Below are positions 1 through 7,449 of a DNA stretch of 13,166 bases, piece after piece (the stretch's first letter is position 1; the number at the start of each line of letters is the position of its first letter). Both the position numbers and the translations under genes were made by a program. The DNA comes from Thermoplasmata archaeon. GTDB lineage: Archaea; Thermoplasmatota; Thermoplasmata; Thermoplasmatales; Thermoplasmataceae. Under the pieces are notes generated by a model. That model was not told the origin of the DNA. It did not search any database and was given only the letters and a program-made list of their open reading frames with translations. The DNA is taken from assembly GCA_021799315.1 (NCBI GenBank), contig JAJZAR010000038.1:1-13166 (forward strand), written 5' to 3'.

Positions 1-22
1 AAAGAGAGACGAGGAGGAATGA
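1..22 (+). CDS. 3' end of an upstream gene (partial)
   Basis: One frame is open from base 2 and ends at a TGA at 20-22, reading K-R-D-E-E-E-stop. This charged tail is typical of a protein C-terminus. It ends three bases before the next ATG, with the ribosome binding site of the next gene inside it, as expected in a tight operon. Only six codons are visible, so it could be chance. Confidence 0.3.
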
Positions 23-25
23 AAG

Positions 26-1027
26 ATGACACAGAAATGGATAACAAAGAAGAAAGGAAATGAAAGCAAACATGTAATGATAGAAACGGAAAGAAAGCCC
101 AGGGAAGTACAGGTCAAGAGTATAGGACCAACACCGTCCCAACTGGAGAAGCAGGCATGGGACATGCTTGGAGATCTCAGCAAGATCACCAGTGTGGATC
201 GGCTACTCTTACAGATGAAGAAGTACTCAGGCACACTTGGTGATTATTCCGGATTCAACTCAGTGCTGATCTATATGCAGAACCAGGACGCAACCATTGT
301 TAGATCAGCAAATGAATGGAAGTATTTCGGCAGGGAACTGAAGGATGATGCAAGGTCAATATCCATTCTTTATCCTGTGGGGACCCCAAAGAAAGATGGA
401 CCGGGAAAGGTCAAGGATTTCATTGAGAAGAAGAGGAAGGAAGGGCTGGACGATGAGGCCATAGATCAGCTCGTAAGGGAGAAATTCAATCTCGAGCGGA
501 CCGGAGTAACTCATGTTTTCAGCACCGGCACTGTATACGATATATCCCAGACCTCACCAATACCCGGAAAGATGAAACCGGTTGAGCAGGATATCAGGGC
601 AACCCAGCTTTACAGCACTCTCAAGAAGATTGCGAAAGAGCACTATACAGTGGAGGAGGATACGATCTTCAATGGTGCCCGGGGATACACTGCGCACAGT
701 GGAGAAGGACAGAAGATTGTTGTCATGAAAATACCAGGAGAAGATGAGAATGTTCTTCACACCCTGATCCATGAAATGTCCCATGCCAGGCTGGAGCATC
801 TGTACAGAAAGGATCTTCCAAGAGGCCTTGCTGAGAGCGAGGCTGAACTATCTACATATATTGTCGGATCTCACTTCGGCTTCAATTTCAAGGATGATTC
901 TGCAGCATACATTAAGGGATGGCTGGATGATGCCAAGGCCAAAGGCAGCAACCTCGGAAAGGAGAACATCGACAGGGTGATGAATAATGCAAGATGGCTG
1001 ATAAATGAGATATCAGGGAGGCTTTGA
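26..1027 (+). CDS. ArdC-like domain plus HExxH zinc metallopeptidase
   Basis: This 333-residue protein has two parts. Residues about 38-120 resemble the N-terminal ssDNA-binding/antirestriction domain of plasmid ArdC proteins (GFNSVLIYMQN, then a W-K-x-F-G-R-x-L segment and SILYPVG). Residues about 190-333 form a zincin-like domain with H249-E-M-S-H253, and the acidic run E270/E272/E274 about 20 residues later probably supplies the third zinc ligand, as in ArdC and ImmA/IrrE-type peptidases. No signal peptide or TM segment is seen, so it is probably cytoplasmic. The ATG at 26 sits 8 bases after a GGAGG (13-17), a good reason for this start. Such proteins usually travel on plasmids and integrative elements, where they protect incoming DNA. 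That role here is inferred. A possible alternative is a metallopeptidase that cleaves a repressor. Confidence 0.8.
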   Translation: MTQKWITKKKGNESKHVMIETERKPREVQVKSIGPTPSQLEKQAWDMLGDLSKITSVDRLLLQMKKYSGTLGDYSGFNSVLIYMQNQDATIVRSANEWKYFGRELKDDARSISILYPVGTPKKDGPGKVKDFIEKKRKEGLDDEAIDQLVREKFNLERTGVTHVFSTGTVYDISQTSPIPGKMKPVEQDIRATQLYSTLKKIAKEHYTVEEDTIFNGARGYTAHSGEGQKIVVMKIPGEDENVLHTLIHEMSHARLEHLYRKDLPRGLAESEAELSTYIVGSHFGFNFKDDSAAYIKGWLDDAKAKGSNLGKENIDRVMNNARWLINEISGRL

Positions 1028-1125
1028 GTTTCCTGTGTTTATTTTTCTACCTTAACTCTATTCATCAATCGCCGAACTTTTGCCTTCCAGGAGAGCTGAG
1101 ATCTCACACTCGAGGGCCTCTGAAA

Positions 1126-1161
1126 TTGGATTAAGATTTTCTTTTCAACGTCGTAATCCAA
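1126..1161. repeat. 8-bp inverted repeat, 20-base loop
   Basis: TTGGATTA (1126-1133) and TAATCCAA (1154-1161) are perfect inverted copies in the gap after the ArdC-like gene. Nearby TGACGGTT occurs twice as a direct repeat (1171-1178 and 1186-1193, a 15-base period). A T-rich stretch at 1036-1046, just after the stop of the preceding gene, may be its termination signal. The function of the repeats is unknown. Confidence 0.4.
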
Positions 1162-1208
1162 AGGATTTCCTGACGGTTCGGTAAATGACGGTTATAATAC
1201 AGGATTAT

Positions 1209-1258
1209 AGGTTTTACACCTAAATAGTGGTTCTTGCTAGGTTTTAGGTGCAAAACCT
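1209..1258. repeat. Near-perfect 16-bp inverted repeat, left flank of the nuclease cassette
   Basis: AGGTTTTACACCTAAA (1209-1224) pairs with TTTAGGTGCAAAACCT (1243-1258) at 15 of 16 positions, with an 18-base loop. It also contains CTAAATAGTG (1220-1229), then TTC and AGGTGCAAAA (1246-1255). The same elements recur in inverted orientation beyond the 1286 gene (1804-1828). It may be a transposon end, a regulatory hairpin upstream of the gene, or both. Confidence 0.55.
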
Positions 1259-1285
1259 TATTCCTATCATTGACGTTTACATCTT

Positions 1286-1711
1286 ATGGCCAATAGTTTG
1301 GAGTTAAAGGATGCTAAAGATTTTGAACTATCAATGTTGGAATACTTGAATTCTCATAGCCCCCAATCTTTTTCTAAGAGGAAGGTAAATATTAGTGGTG
1401 TATCATTTGAATTTGATCTTGTTTCTGCGGATGATAAAATTATCGGAGATGCAAAGTTCTTTAAGAATATCTCAGTACCAGCAGCAAAATGGGATAACAT
1501 TAGCTACTATGTATGGCTACTACAAAATACTGAAGCAAGAATCAAATTTCTGGTCTTTGGTAAGGATATAGAAGTTCCTGAGAGATATCTAAAGCGTTAT
1601 GAGCCTTTGATCTCTGACGTTGAGTTTTATTTCTTTGAAAACAATACTCTAAATCCGATAGATAAGCATAAGGAACATAAACTACTGGCAATCCTGCAAA
1701 CTAACCAATAG
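1286..1711 (+). CDS. Small PD-(D/E)XK nuclease-like protein
   Basis: This 141-residue protein was not recognised as a named family. It has the signature of the restriction-endonuclease-like fold: a helix with E19, a beta-strand FEFDLV with D44, a short hairpin (SADDK), then the strand IIGDAKFF with D55-x-K57. D44, D55 and K57 would be the catalytic triad. A beta-alpha core follows (YYVWLLQ, IKFLVFG). It is short, like minimal Holliday-junction-resolvase or Mrr-type domains, with no obvious DNA-reading domain. The ATG at 1286 has no clear Shine-Dalgarno sequence, only about 28 bases follow the upstream hairpin, and no strong TATA box was seen. The gene is alone between related inverted repeats at 1209-1258 and 1804-1828, which suggests a small mobile cassette. 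DNA cleavage is inferred from the motif only. Confidence 0.65.
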   Translation: MANSLELKDAKDFELSMLEYLNSHSPQSFSKRKVNISGVSFEFDLVSADDKIIGDAKFFKNISVPAAKWDNISYYVWLLQNTEARIKFLVFGKDIEVPERYLKRYEPLISDVEFYFFENNTLNPIDKHKEHKLLAILQTNQ

Positions 1712-2024
1712 AACTTGATTGCCACAAAAATAGGGAGAGATAGAGGTAGATTTTCTATGGAATTTAAGAAACTGTTATCACAGGATTGGAAATGAAAGAC
1801 TTTTTTTGCACCTGAACACTATTTAGTGAAGCATCGTCAATACGACATCTGGATGATATCCTACTGGACAGTCAAATTTATTCTTCATTTACTAGTTTCA
1901 TCAAGTAATTTTGTCCTCTTTTTGTGATTATGAATTTTCATGCATTATATACGTAAAACAAAGGAAGTTTTTTCGGAGATTTTAGCTCACAAAGATAATA
2001 AAATAGTTCATATGATTTACAACT
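1712..2024. other. 313-base gap: inverted-repeat end, then AT-rich promoter region
   Basis: No convincing gene is present. The left half holds the right-hand repeat of the nuclease cassette (1804-1828). The right half is AT-rich and contains a TATA-like ATTATATACG around 1942-1951. That would start a transcript near 1970 and leave a leader of about 55 bases before the AlbA_2-type gene at 2025. A 12-codon ORF at 1757-1795 is too short to call. Confidence 0.4.
1804..1828. repeat. Right-flank inverted repeat of the nuclease cassette
   Basis: TTTTGCACCT (1804-1813) followed by CACTATTTAGTG (1817-1828) is the reverse complement, with small indels, of the left-flank elements CTAAATAGTG(G)TTC and AGGTGCAAAA at 1220-1255. 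CACTATTTAGTG is itself a palindrome with 5-bp arms. The copies face each other across the 1286-1711 gene, as terminal inverted repeats would. The left copy has about 13 extra bases between its two blocks. Confidence 0.45.
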
Positions 2025-2972
2025 ATGGAAATTATAAAAAGCATGTTCGGTAAAGAGACAGGTATAACGGAGAGTGAGTTAAGGTCCTTAGTTGGTACAG
2101 AACAGGAAACCTCTATTATTGAATGTAAGAGACTAGTGAGTAAATCAGACATTCATAAATTGGTCATTGAACCCTTAATAGGGTTTTTGAATAAAGTTGA
2201 CAACAGTGGGGGACTCCTGTTACTTGGTTTCAAAGCCACCAAGGGAAAAATAGAGGACATCGAACCATTAACTGATCAATCACTTCATCAGGACAAGTTG
2301 CGAGATAGGATCCGGGATTCTATTGGGTCTATACCTTCTGTTACCTATGGGTTTTCCTACGATGTGATCGAAGTAAATGTCAATAGTGGATTTGTAATCT
2401 TGATAGAAGCACATAGAACAAACCCTAATGCGGTTTTCTACTCTAAGAGTGAGAATCAGGCATACATTAGAAGAGCTGATAGTACCATCAGGCTTGAAAT
2501 AAGCGAACTTTTTCAAATAGCTGAATTGCGAAATTACCCCATTGTATTCCCTGTGTTGAATCTAACCGCAACCCCTAGTATGCAGGAAATTCTATATTTC
2601 TGTCCAATACAAGTATTGATTAGAAACATGGGAACTGCGCCTGGCAGAGATATTATAGGTACGATAGATTTTACTATGAAAGGAACGAACCACGGATTTA
2701 GCATATCTTCAATAAAAGGGTTTAAGGTGAGCCACCCTGGAAATGGTGATATTCCAAGATTGGAGTTTGATGTATTTCAACCCTCTAAAAAACCATCTTA
2801 CCCTAATCTCGACTTGGTTGCGGGTAACTTCTTAATCTATATAGCGCAGGGCGAAGAACTCGAAATACAGATGAGAGTGTATGAAAGTAGGGGGTTATCA
2901 ATGACTACTGCCACTTTAATAAATGGAATTCTTGCACAGTCTGATCCTGAGTATACACCTTACTTAATGTAA
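2025..2972 (+). CDS. Schlafen AlbA_2 domain protein with C-terminal beta-rich domain
   Basis: Residues about 12-170 of this 315-residue protein match the AlbA_2 (Schlafen-type) fold: an ETSIIECKR segment with E28, E33 and K35, then FLNKVDNSGGLLLLGF (54-69), equivalent to the family's A-F-x-N-T-x-G-G-x-L-L-x-G-V signature, and a closing AYIRRADSTIRLEISEL that fits the usual Y-x-R-x-x-S-T ending. Members bind or cleave nucleic acid or act as regulators. Which applies here cannot be told. The C-terminal half (about 175-315) is beta-rich with QVLIRNMGTAPGRDI, reminiscent of CARDB/Ig-like domains. A stop codon lies 15 bases upstream in frame, so the ATG at 2025 is the first start. The gene converges on the membrane-protein gene at 3052-3930, whose soluble domain has a similar V-R-N-x-G motif, so a joint role is possible. 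Confidence 0.7.
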   Translation: MEIIKSMFGKETGITESELRSLVGTEQETSIIECKRLVSKSDIHKLVIEPLIGFLNKVDNSGGLLLLGFKATKGKIEDIEPLTDQSLHQDKLRDRIRDSIGSIPSVTYGFSYDVIEVNVNSGFVILIEAHRTNPNAVFYSKSENQAYIRRADSTIRLEISELFQIAELRNYPIVFPVLNLTATPSMQEILYFCPIQVLIRNMGTAPGRDIIGTIDFTMKGTNHGFSISSIKGFKVSHPGNGDIPRLEFDVFQPSKKPSYPNLDLVAGNFLIYIAQGEELEIQMRVYESRGLSMTTATLINGILAQSDPEYTPYLM

Positions 2973-3051
2973 TTGTCATTGTCTTTAGCATGTTTAAGAA
3001 GATAAGTAATGGTTACCTTTTGCAGTAAAGCTAAGCGGGAGTTGAAAAGAT

Positions 3052-3930
3052 TCAATTGTTTTCAAACGTCATCTTCAGCTTTCCATGTTTCGTGCCCCCT
3101 TCGACATGGAGATTTTTACGAAACAGCCCTCTTTCATATGACACTAGAAGCGTTGAGGAGAAGTCGTCTTCTTTAATAACTATATTAGAAAGTTGTCTAG
3201 TGTAGTAATGGGAAGGAGAAAACACTACGGTGTAATTTTCGAAATTATCGTCTATCACGTTCCCCTCTTTATCAAGCTCAACTATGAAAGAATATTCCTG
3301 GATAAACACGTCTATGATCTGAGGGCTATCTTTTCCAGGCAAAAGGTCGAGTCTTTGTGTAGAGTCAGAAAGTTGACTATGAATTAGACTCTTTTTACTC
3401 TTCTCTTGACTGTTATCATAGTTGAATGGTTCTGGAATTGACTCCCACTTCAGGACGAAGGTCTTTTCGTTCCCATCTTTAGTTCTCCACTTAAGGTAGG
3501 CTGTACTGTTTTTAGCAGATGTTCTGCCTAAGTTACGGACAGCTACTCTGTAAACATACGCAGTAGAATCGTAATATTTAGATTCATTAGAAGCTAGAAT
3601 CCAAGGCTGAACCAAAGAGATCGGTGAGCCGGCATTCTCTTCAGATACCGATATTATTACTGGTTTGGGTAAGACTTCAAACAATAGTTTTGGTCTATTG
3701 AAACGATCCCAGGCCCAATTCCCTAAAAATATTGCCAACAGGGCAGTGAAAAATGATCCCACCAACGGAAATGTATCTGAAAGTGCACCGGGGGTCGTAG
3801 CTAGGTACAATAGAGTTTGATGCCAGAAAACAAATGCTAATAGTCCGATCAAGAGGAGAACCCCTATTACGATTATGAGCAATATGTGTGAATATCTGAA
3901 CTCTGTTCTTTCATATATTTGACCTTTCAC
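3052..3930 (-). CDS. Two-TM membrane protein with beta-rich soluble domain, unknown function
   Basis: This 292-residue protein was not recognised. It starts with GTG at 3930; no in-frame ATG lies near the start. A short N-terminal tail with basic residues precedes TM1 (about 16-36, ILLIIVIGVLLLIGLLAF). A loop leads to TM2 (about 54-73, FPLVGSFFTALLAIFLGNW), and D75-R-F-N-R-P begins a soluble domain of roughly 215 residues. The topology puts the tail and the large domain on the same side, probably cytoplasmic by the positive-inside rule. The domain is rich in beta-strand-like segments and contains YRVAVRNLGRTSAKNSTAYL, a CARDB/Ig-like pattern also seen in the C-terminal half of the convergent AlbA_2 gene. 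It could be a membrane effector or an anchor in a defence pair. That is inference from layout only. Confidence 0.55.
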   Translation of the reverse strand: MKGQIYERTEFRYSHILLIIVIGVLLLIGLLAFVFWHQTLLYLATTPGALSDTFPLVGSFFTALLAIFLGNWAWDRFNRPKLLFEVLPKPVIISVSEENAGSPISLVQPWILASNESKYYDSTAYVYRVAVRNLGRTSAKNSTAYLKWRTKDGNEKTFVLKWESIPEPFNYDNSQEKSKKSLIHSQLSDSTQRLDLLPGKDSPQIIDVFIQEYSFIVELDKEGNVIDDNFENYTVVFSPSHYYTRQLSNIVIKEDDFSSTLLVSYERGLFRKNLHVEGGTKHGKLKMTFENN

Positions 3931-4050
3931 GATTTGGTACTATCCTGAAAGTGTTTTAGTTTTTTGCGGTTGTGAGGTAACTAAATGAAAGGTTTGTTAA
4001 CTTTTCCCTTACAACCCAACATTCTTATCTAACTAAGCATTGAACATATT

Positions 4051-4230
4051 ATGTCAGTAAGACTAAAATGTGACAAATGCGGTAGCACCAGTATTCAAGA
4101 GACAATAACTGGGGGAATGACAGAAACAGTACACTGGAAAGATGACTACGTAGTTCGTGAAGAAACAACCTACGAGAAAACTGATGACAACTCAGAATTC
4201 ATATGCGAAAAATGCGGAAATAAACTCTAA
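4051..4230 (+). CDS. Small zinc-ribbon protein
   Basis: The 59-residue product has two paired-cysteine knuckles at its ends, C7-x-x-C10-G and C52-x-x-C55-G, separated by a polar, strand-rich middle (TETVHWKDDYVVREETTYEK). This is a typical four-cysteine zinc-ribbon layout, probably binding one zinc. Such small archaeal proteins can bind nucleic acid or partner proteins, but nothing assigns a role here. It is divergent from the membrane-protein gene across a 120-base gap. There is no Shine-Dalgarno sequence, and an AT-rich TTCTTATCTAA lies about 20-30 bases upstream, so a leaderless transcript is likely. Confidence 0.65.
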   Translation: MSVRLKCDKCGSTSIQETITGGMTETVHWKDDYVVREETTYEKTDDNSEFICEKCGNKL

Positions 4231-4307
4231 GCAATAACTGATAGTTATCTAGTGACCTTTGTTACTGCAATAAGTTTTTCTGTCATTCAAGGGGTAATAA
4301 GCGGAAT

Positions 4308-4418
4308 AAGTTAACTTTTAAGCTAAAACTTAACGGCGTTTATATATTGTTCTCAAGGATCCATATAGCCATAAACAAAAATTAGATGCAAACCGTTAAG
4401 TTTTGATGGTAACTTAAC
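4308..4418. repeat. Array of AACTTAAC-type repeats around the recombinase promoter
   Basis: Four related elements cluster here: the palindrome AAGTTAACTT (4308-4317), AAAACTTAACGG (4325-4336), its exact 12-bp inverted copy CCGTTAAGTTTT (4393-4404), and AACTTAAC (4411-4418), which forms an 8+8 inverted repeat with 4395-4402. They flank a TATA box at 4339-4348 and precede the recombinase gene. They could be operators for a repressor, or arm/core sites for the recombinase itself. Confidence 0.6.
4339..4348 (+). promoter_or_regulatory. Strong TATA box upstream of the recombinase gene
   Basis: TTTATATATT is among the clearest TATA elements in the window. Transcription would start near 4370, giving a leader of about 55 bases before the TTG at 4426. 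It is bracketed by the inverted repeat 4325-4336/4393-4404, so a bound repressor could cover it. Confidence 0.55.
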
Positions 4419-4425
4419 AAGTGCA

Positions 4426-4986
4426 TTGAGATCCATTGTAAGATCCTCAGAAAAGTTTCAGGTAAGAATTCTAAGGCCAGTTGAATTTGAAATTATAAGG
4501 AATGCCATGGATCCTGATACCAGGAGAATATGCACTTCACTTCTTCTTACCGGAATGAGATATGCTGAATTGCAGAGATTCAGGGAAAATCCTGACTGGT
4601 TGGATGGAAAATTTGTATTTCTGCCAAGGGGTTCAATGCTCAAGGTAAAGGCAAAGCAGAGGGAAAGAGCAATCAGATTATCTGATATGGGAAAAACACT
4701 GCTTCCGGATCTGTTTCAGGTACCGCATCCATTACCAGATCTTCCCGCCTTGGACATGAAATTGAGAAGACTCTCAAAAAGGATCCTCGAAGGAGCTCCC
4801 ATAAACAACAAAACTTTTAGGAAAACATGGGAATCATGGCTTGTGTTCTATTATCCGGACAAGGCATTGCAGATTGCATTAAGCCAGGGGCATACAACAA
4901 CAACCCAGTATGAGCATTACCTGAATATTCCATTTGAGGAGGATGACAGAAAGGAGATGAGGAAATGGGTGGAGGGGTGGATATAA
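4426..4986 (+). CDS. Short tyrosine recombinase/integrase, catalytic domain only
   Basis: The 186-residue product carries the tyrosine-recombinase catalytic set in order: R45 in LLLTGMRYAEL; K73, K75 or K77 in the beta-hairpin LKVKAKQRERAI; K129-T-F-R132 as a box-II H/K-x-x-R; H156 in LSQGHTTTTQ; and Y162 in QYEHY as probable nucleophile. All residues needed for strand cleavage are present, so it looks active. It lacks the N-terminal core-binding domain of XerC/D or lambda-type integrases, which run 290-350 residues. The start is uncertain: TTG at 4426 has only a weak GGTAAC upstream, the next in-frame ATG is 4507 (after AGGA), and no upstream ATG is in frame. The protein may be naturally short, or the gene may be cut at its 5' end. 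It probably integrates or excises a mobile element. Confidence 0.75.
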   Translation: MRSIVRSSEKFQVRILRPVEFEIIRNAMDPDTRRICTSLLLTGMRYAELQRFRENPDWLDGKFVFLPRGSMLKVKAKQRERAIRLSDMGKTLLPDLFQVPHPLPDLPALDMKLRRLSKRILEGAPINNKTFRKTWESWLVFYYPDKALQIALSQGHTTTTQYEHYLNIPFEEDDRKEMRKWVEGWI

Positions 4987-5209
4987 GTGGCAGTTGAATT
5001 CTGTCCAATTTAGAAGCAGTCAAGAGCTTCAATGCCATTGTATAATAATCCATTGCGGTAAACATCCATATCTTATGGTCATGATGTCATGAAATGGTGG
5101 GGCGTGGAGATTTTTCGAGAACCGCATGTTAGTGAAAAATATTTGCCGAAATAAATATCAGGTGTAAGATATTTTTATATGCTATTGGAATAATAAGTAA
5201 AGTATCTGT

Positions 5210-5761
5210 CTATGCATCAAGTCGCTCTTTTAGAATCTTTCTATAGGTTTTATGGTCTGGTAATTTTTTTGTATCGGACAGCTCCTTTAATCTTTCCTTT
5301 TCTTTTTTCAAAATATGCTTTTCGTCGAGAGCTCTTGCTTTAAGAATAAGCTCAAAGTAATATGACATAGGTATAGAATCTGATACCTCTTCTTCTTTGA
5401 AAGACTTTGGGAAATCCATTATTACACCAACATAGGAATCAGTGAGGTCTAAGTCTCTTTGAAAAGCCACTCTATAATTTTTAAATTTATAATGTAGTTC
5501 GTTAGTTTCAACGAACGTTAGAAGATTATTCCCTACCTGCCAATAGGTGCTTGGGCGAATTTTGTTTTTAATCTTCCCATTTTTTAGCAAATTTTTGCAA
5601 TTACTAATGAGATCGATATACTGTGAGTTGAATTTTTTTACGGAAGCAAAGTTTGTAGATGGGATCTCACCTATTATGTCTTCCATTGCTAGCATCACTG
5701 AGGAATGATTTTTACCGTTGATATCTTTAACCCAGACAACTTTAACAGGAATTTTGTCCAT
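5210..5761 (-). CDS. Unknown 183-residue protein, last gene of the GHKL/DGQHR unit
   Basis: No family was recognised. The first half is mixed alpha/beta (VKVVWVKDING; a strand-turn-strand around LLTFVETNELHYKFKNYRVAFQ, then YVGVIMDFP). The last 50 residues look helical and highly charged (K-K-E-K-E-R-L-K-E-L), possibly a coiled coil or an interaction/DNA-binding tail. There is no TM segment, zinc site or obvious catalytic motif. The ATG at 5761 is 15 bases after the ATPase stop and preceded by GGTGATC, a canonical archaeal ribosome binding site, so the two genes are almost certainly cotranscribed. The tight coupling suggests a partner or effector of the ATPase, but this is inferred only from position. 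Confidence 0.6.
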   Translation of the reverse strand: MDKIPVKVVWVKDINGKNHSSVMLAMEDIIGEIPSTNFASVKKFNSQYIDLISNCKNLLKNGKIKNKIRPSTYWQVGNNLLTFVETNELHYKFKNYRVAFQRDLDLTDSYVGVIMDFPKSFKEEEVSDSIPMSYYFELILKARALDEKHILKKEKERLKELSDTKKLPDHKTYRKILKERLDA

Positions 5762-5776
5762 ATTATGATCACCTGC

Positions 5777-7285
5777 TTAGAAAGTCAAATTTGAACCGCC
5801 TTCTGTGAACAGTTTCGTCAGTATTTCGCTCTGTATCTTAAATACTTCAGTTGCCGTTCTTGGTTCCGCAGCATTCGATTCTGCATATTGAATTAGCGCA
5901 GAAACTATTACACGTGCAACGTTGTATCTCAGCAGTCTTCTGTCTTTAGTTCGATCAACTTTTAATGCAAGAGGGTGAGACAAGTTAAGCACCACAGCTT
6001 GATTCACGACATCTACCCAACCTTCTCTAGGATCTTCTTCCAGATACATAGGGATTATAGCTAACCCCTTCCTTTTTCTTATCACTTCTGTGCCCTTCAT
6101 GTTTCCATGTTCTTTCTCGAAGTATCCTGGCCCGCTATCCGGGCCAGCTGTTGTTACCCCATTGCCTGAATCTCTGCCACCTTTGGTACCAGTTGTATTT
6201 TGACCTCCCTCTCCTTCTTCGATATATTTCTCTCCCTTGGGATCTTTAATGGTTGTTGTGCCTTTGAATCCCTCTGACCATGGATTCATCCATGAAAATT
6301 CTGGTAAATCCAGAATTTTGTTTAATTCTTTGGTTATGTCGATTTCTATAATTGGATTTTCTTCATCAACTGGTTCAGATTCTTGGAGCAAATTATTCTC
6401 TTTTGCCCAAAGATATAATCGCCTCCGTGCCTCCGTAAACACCTGATTTCGCAAAGGAGTCTTTCTAAAATCTTCTTTGTTTGATGTCAACAAATCTGAT
6501 ATTTCATCGGCTTCCACAATGCAGATTAATCTATCTTTATACTCCGTTTTGACGTCCCAAAAGAAATCAGGAATCTCACATTTGACCCTTTTACCATAAG
6601 CTAAATACAAGACATTTAGCATGTCATTTGGAAGGTCTTCATCTGCTAGCCATATGTGAAAGGGGAATCTGTGCCTATTGATTTCAAATATATCATTTTT
6701 TTCAGCCGTCAATTTTGGTTTCCACGGTTTTATTTCATCATCATTTACTAGTATTTTTAAGCCTTTTATTAAATTCCAGTTATACCAGTATCTAATATAA
6801 TCAACAATTTTATCTTTGAGTTCCTTAAAATCATCTGGTGAGAGAGTAACCATATAGCTAGTTCCTTGAGACGTAATTGTTGGAATCTCTTTCTTGTAGA
6901 GTAATTTGTTACCTTCCCTATACATTACCGACTTAAGGGGACCATCTTTGCCAAATGTTTCAGTAATAACTGATGCGCCTTCCCAAGATGCCAAATATAT
7001 TTTAGCACCAACTCCTGCAAATCCTATTCCCTTTGATTTGTCTTTACTGGAGAGCGCAATTGTATGGTAATTCTCGAAGGTGTTAGAATCCATTCCTTTT
7101 CCATTATCCACCAATTCATAAGTGTTCCCATGATCGTCTAGATATACATTCAGTTGTGTTGCCCCTATATCTATTGAGTTGGCGATACTTTCCACTAATA
7201 CTACTTCTGATGGTTGCTGTTCATACATGCCTAGAAAGTCTTCTAGGGCATGTAGCAGATTCACTTTCAGTTCCATTGCGGTCAT
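5777..7285 (-). CDS. GHKL (MutL/MORC/Hsp90-type) ATPase in a defence cluster
   Basis: Residues 1-200 of this 502-residue protein form a GHKL ATP-binding domain. The N box reads E32-S-I-A-N36-S-I-D39, with E32 as likely general base and N36 as magnesium ligand. The G1 box is D60-N-G-K-G-M, and the G2 glycine loop is G86-I-G-F-A-G-V-G-A-K. The E-x-x-x-N-S-x-D form points to MutL/MORC/Hsp90 relatives, not histidine kinases. The next part (about 200-310) includes SNKEDFRKTPLRNQ, like the post-ATPase region of MORC/Hsp90-like proteins. A glycine-rich linker (about 352-390) leads to a C-terminal domain ending in helices. GHKL ATPases usually act as ATP-gated dimer clamps. Prokaryotic MutL/MORC homologues linked to R-M systems are known. 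The start at 7285 has GGTGGGTG upstream, and M4 is a weaker alternative. Confidence 0.8.
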   Translation of the reverse strand: MTAMELKVNLLHALEDFLGMYEQQPSEVVLVESIANSIDIGATQLNVYLDDHGNTYELVDNGKGMDSNTFENYHTIALSSKDKSKGIGFAGVGAKIYLASWEGASVITETFGKDGPLKSVMYREGNKLLYKKEIPTITSQGTSYMVTLSPDDFKELKDKIVDYIRYWYNWNLIKGLKILVNDDEIKPWKPKLTAEKNDIFEINRHRFPFHIWLADEDLPNDMLNVLYLAYGKRVKCEIPDFFWDVKTEYKDRLICIVEADEISDLLTSNKEDFRKTPLRNQVFTEARRRLYLWAKENNLLQESEPVDEENPIIEIDITKELNKILDLPEFSWMNPWSEGFKGTTTIKDPKGEKYIEEGEGGQNTTGTKGGRDSGNGVTTAGPDSGPGYFEKEHGNMKGTEVIRKRKGLAIIPMYLEEDPREGWVDVVNQAVVLNLSHPLALKVDRTKDRRLLRYNVARVIVSALIQYAESNAAEPRTATEVFKIQSEILTKLFTEGGSNLTF

Positions 7286-7363
7286 TTAAACACCCACCAG
7301 TCCTGCACATTCGTATAAGTCAATGATTTTGAAACACAATACAGCATGCACTTAAAATTATTG

Positions 7364-7376
7364 AAAAAATATATAG
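7364..7376 (-). promoter_or_regulatory. TATA box for the GHKL ATPase and 183-residue gene
   Basis: On the minus strand this reads CTATATATTTTTT. Start of transcription is expected about 25 bases on (near 7345), giving a leader of about 60 bases that ends in the ribosome binding site GGTGGGTG (7291-7298). It lies in the 164-base gap after the DGQHR gene, so the ATPase and the last gene can be expressed independently of the upstream genes. Confidence 0.5.
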
Positions 7377-7449
7377 AATTTCTCATGGGATAGAAAAAAA
7401 TGCGTTCAAAAATAACTACCATATGCATACGGGCGTTGTTGAAATTCAC

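Noticed and set aside
1757..1795. Twelve-codon ORF after the nuclease gene with GAGGTAG upstream
   Set aside because: Too short. It could be a chance ORF within the cassette's 3' region.
4386..4406. Short ORF starting at the first ATG after the recombinase TATA box
   Set aside because: It ends after six codons and is not in frame with the recombinase. It could be a remnant or a leader peptide, but nothing supports either.
5136..5177. AAAAATAT/ATATTTTT inverted repeat in the 4987-5209 gap
   Set aside because: It is pure A/T and easily arises by chance in this composition.
5171..5180. TATA-like TTTTATATGC on the plus strand
   Set aside because: No plus-strand gene follows. The short ORF at 5213 is antisense to the 183-residue gene. 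It could drive an antisense RNA, but there is no other evidence.
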